From NCBI GenBank assembly GCA_018661145.1, contig JABJIU010000104.1, positions 1 through 14,956 of the forward strand: a stretch of 14,956 nt of DNA. The letters run 5' to 3'. This document shows, one piece after another, positions 13,842 to 14,956 of the stretch; the first letter of the stretch is position 1; the number at the start of each line of letters is the position of its first letter. Origin of the DNA: Pseudomonadota bacterium (GTDB lineage Bacteria > Pseudomonadota > Gammaproteobacteria > Arenicellales > UBA868). A model generated the notes under the pieces. That model was not told the DNA's origin, did not search any database, and worked only from the letters and a program-made list of their open reading frames with translations. Both the position numbers and the translations under genes were made by a program.

Positions 13842-14732
13842 TCAGGTCTTCGGGTGATTCGATGAGACCAGCTCTGTGGCCTCGATCGCAAACACCACTG
13901 CCTCGCCGTTTTCCGACATCAGCCAGGTAAAGGGCGTACGCGGCCACGCCGCTTCGAGCGCATCCCGTGCGCTACCCGCCTCGACCACCAGCAGACCGCT
14001 CTTCGTCAGGTGGTCTCCCGCCTGATCCAGCAACCGGTTGATAAAGTCCAGGCCACTGCTGCCGCCCGCGAACGCAAGTGCCGGCTCGTGGCGATACTCG
14101 CCCGGCAGTGTATTCATGATCTCGTCACTGACATAAGGCGGGTTACACACGATGAGATCATAACGGGCTTGGCCCAGTCCCTCGAAGAGGTCGCCCTGCA
14201 GCAACCGCACGCGTTCCTGCACTTCATAGCGCGCCACGTTGGCTTGAGCCACCTCAAGCGCGCTGGCACTGATATCACTGGCGTCGATCTGCGCCTCGGG
14301 AAACGCCAGCGCGAGCGCTACCGCGATACAGCCGCTGCCGGTACACAAATCAAGGATAGACGCGGCCGGACGTTCTACGCGCCAGGGAGAAAACCGATCC
14401 GGGATCCATTCACCGATATGAGAACGGGGCACGATCGCGCGGGGGTCAACGAAGAAATCATGGCCGGCAAACCACGCACGGTTCACCAGATACGCCAAGG
14501 GCTCACCAGTCTGGATCCGCCGCTCAAGCAGAGCCTGGACCGACGCTTGTTGCCGTGCGGTCAACACCTGATCCCAGGGGACCTCATCACCACTAGGATC
14601 GAGTTCACAGGCTTCGAGCACCAGCCAGGCGGCCTCGTCAAAGGCATTGTCGGTACCGTGACCGAAGCAAAGACCCGCCGAATTGAGGGCATTGGCCACC
14701 TGCTCAACCTGCTGCTCTAGACGAATAGTCAC
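13842..14732 (-). CDS. prmB: Ribosomal protein uL3 glutamine N5-methyltransferase PrmB
   Basis: A 296-residue class I SAM methyltransferase. SAM-binding ILDLCTGSGCIAVALA (126-141) and the glutamine-methylating NPPY (197-200, CNPPYVSDEI) are present. The following LPGEYRHEPALAFAGGSSGLDF (about 208-229) is characteristic of PrmB, whereas release-factor methylase PrmC differs there. PrmB methylates a glutamine of 50S protein L3. I chose the GTG at 14730-14732 (VTIRLEQQVEQV), seven bases past the stop of the SCO1 gene. A longer frame starting with TTG (14781-14783) would overlap SCO1 by 44 bases with an atypical Cys-containing N-terminus. The usual PRSPIAELI-like segment reads PRSHIGEWI (102-110), a small deviation. 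Probably co-transcribed with SCO1. Confidence 0.92.
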   Translation of the reverse strand: MTIRLEQQVEQVANALNSAGLCFGHGTDNAFDEAAWLVLEACELDPSGDEVPWDQVLTARQQASVQALLERRIQTGEPLAYLVNRAWFAGHDFFVDPRAIVPRSHIGEWIPDRFSPWRVERPAASILDLCTGSGCIAVALALAFPEAQIDASDISASALEVAQANVARYEVQERVRLLQGDLFEGLGQARYDLIVCNPPYVSDEIMNTLPGEYRHEPALAFAGGSSGLDFINRLLDQAGDHLTKSGLLVVEAGSARDALEAAWPRTPFTWLMSENGEAVVFAIEATELVSSNHPKT

Positions 14733-14739
14733 AGCATCT

Positions 14740-14956
14740 CTATCCGGCAAGCACTGCACGCACCGCTTCGACCATGTCTTCAACGGTCGAGTCGTGCTTC
14801 AAAAGATTCCGGACCTTTCCCTTTGGACCGATGAGATAGGTGGTGGCGGAATGATCAACGGTGTAGCCCAAAGCGGAACCTGCGTCTTCAACCTTCTGGT
14901 ACAACACATAATACTGTTTGGCCACGGCATCGACTGCCTGCGCTGACCCGCTGACC
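14740..14956 (-). CDS. SCO1/SenC family copper-binding protein, C-terminal part; 5' partial
   Basis: About 71 C-terminal residues are visible, open to the window edge: VSGSAQAVDAVAKQYYVLYQ, then GYTVDHSATTYLIGPKGK and a helical end VEDMVEAVRAVLAG. VDHSATTYLIGP carries the conserved histidine of the SCO1/SenC copper site; the partner CxxxC motif should lie upstream, outside the window. The thioredoxin-fold family delivers copper to the CuA centre of cytochrome c oxidase, or acts as a thiol-disulfide reductant, at the periplasmic face. The stop TAG lies seven bases before the prmB GTG, so the two form one transcript. Confidence 0.9.
   Translation of the reverse strand, partial: VSGSAQAVDAVAKQYYVLYQKVEDAGSALGYTVDHSATTYLIGPKGKVRNLLKHDSTVEDMVEAVRAVLAG

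Noticed and set aside
14010..14720. 236-residue plus-strand frame
   Set aside because: Lies opposite prmB, whose motifs are intact; antisense shadow.
1..14956. Mobile elements, CRISPR arrays, tRNA or rRNA genes, defence systems
   Set aside because: No transposase, integrase, regularly spaced repeats or RNA-gene signatures seen; gene order and composition look like ordinary chromosome.

Overview
The window looks like chromosome from a gammaproteobacterium that stores polyhydroxybutyrate (PHB). Evidence: a two-subunit class III PHA synthase (PhaE + PhaC), which is common in Chromatiales and Ectothiorhodospiraceae-type bacteria; argS followed directly by a SPOR-domain gene; and prmB, hemL and nudC of ordinary gammaproteobacterial type. 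Base composition is moderately GC-rich (judged by eye), with one sharply AT-rich gap. I see no mobile element, CRISPR array, rRNA or tRNA.

Layout. (1) 1-563: the C-terminal end of a malonyl-CoA-synthetase-like acyl-CoA ligase (+), convergent with a MazG-like dCTP pyrophosphatase (-). (2) 564-826: non-coding as far as I can tell, with two perfect 8-bp hairpins that share arm sequence. (3) 827-7813: the PHB locus. On the minus strand, in transcription order, are phasin, phaA, phaB, phaR and a thiamine-diphosphate (TPP) enzyme of acetolactate-synthase type. Diverging on the plus strand are phaE and phaC, overlapping by ATGA. (4) 7827-10187: argS and a SPOR membrane protein (-). (5) 10341-12259: nudC, a cold-shock protein and a DUF4870-type membrane protein (+). 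(6) 12252-14956: hemL (-), a 56-residue rubredoxin (+), prmB (-) and the C-terminal part of a SCO1/SenC copper chaperone (-).

How the PHB genes work together: PhaA condenses two acetyl-CoA, PhaB reduces acetoacetyl-CoA to (R)-3-hydroxybutyryl-CoA, the PhaE-PhaC complex polymerises it, phasin coats the granule, and PhaR is the family's polymer-sensing repressor. Four non-coding TGC-N3-GCA elements lie where a PhaR circuit would need them: two over the phasin promoter, one upstream of phaE and one just upstream of phaR. A strong hairpin plus T-run separates phasin from phaA, so the abundant phasin transcript can be uncoupled from the biosynthetic genes.

No wholly new system stands out. The points most worth following are the operator set, the lysine/arginine-rich tail on PhaE, and the uncharacterised TPP enzyme apparently translated from the phaR message.
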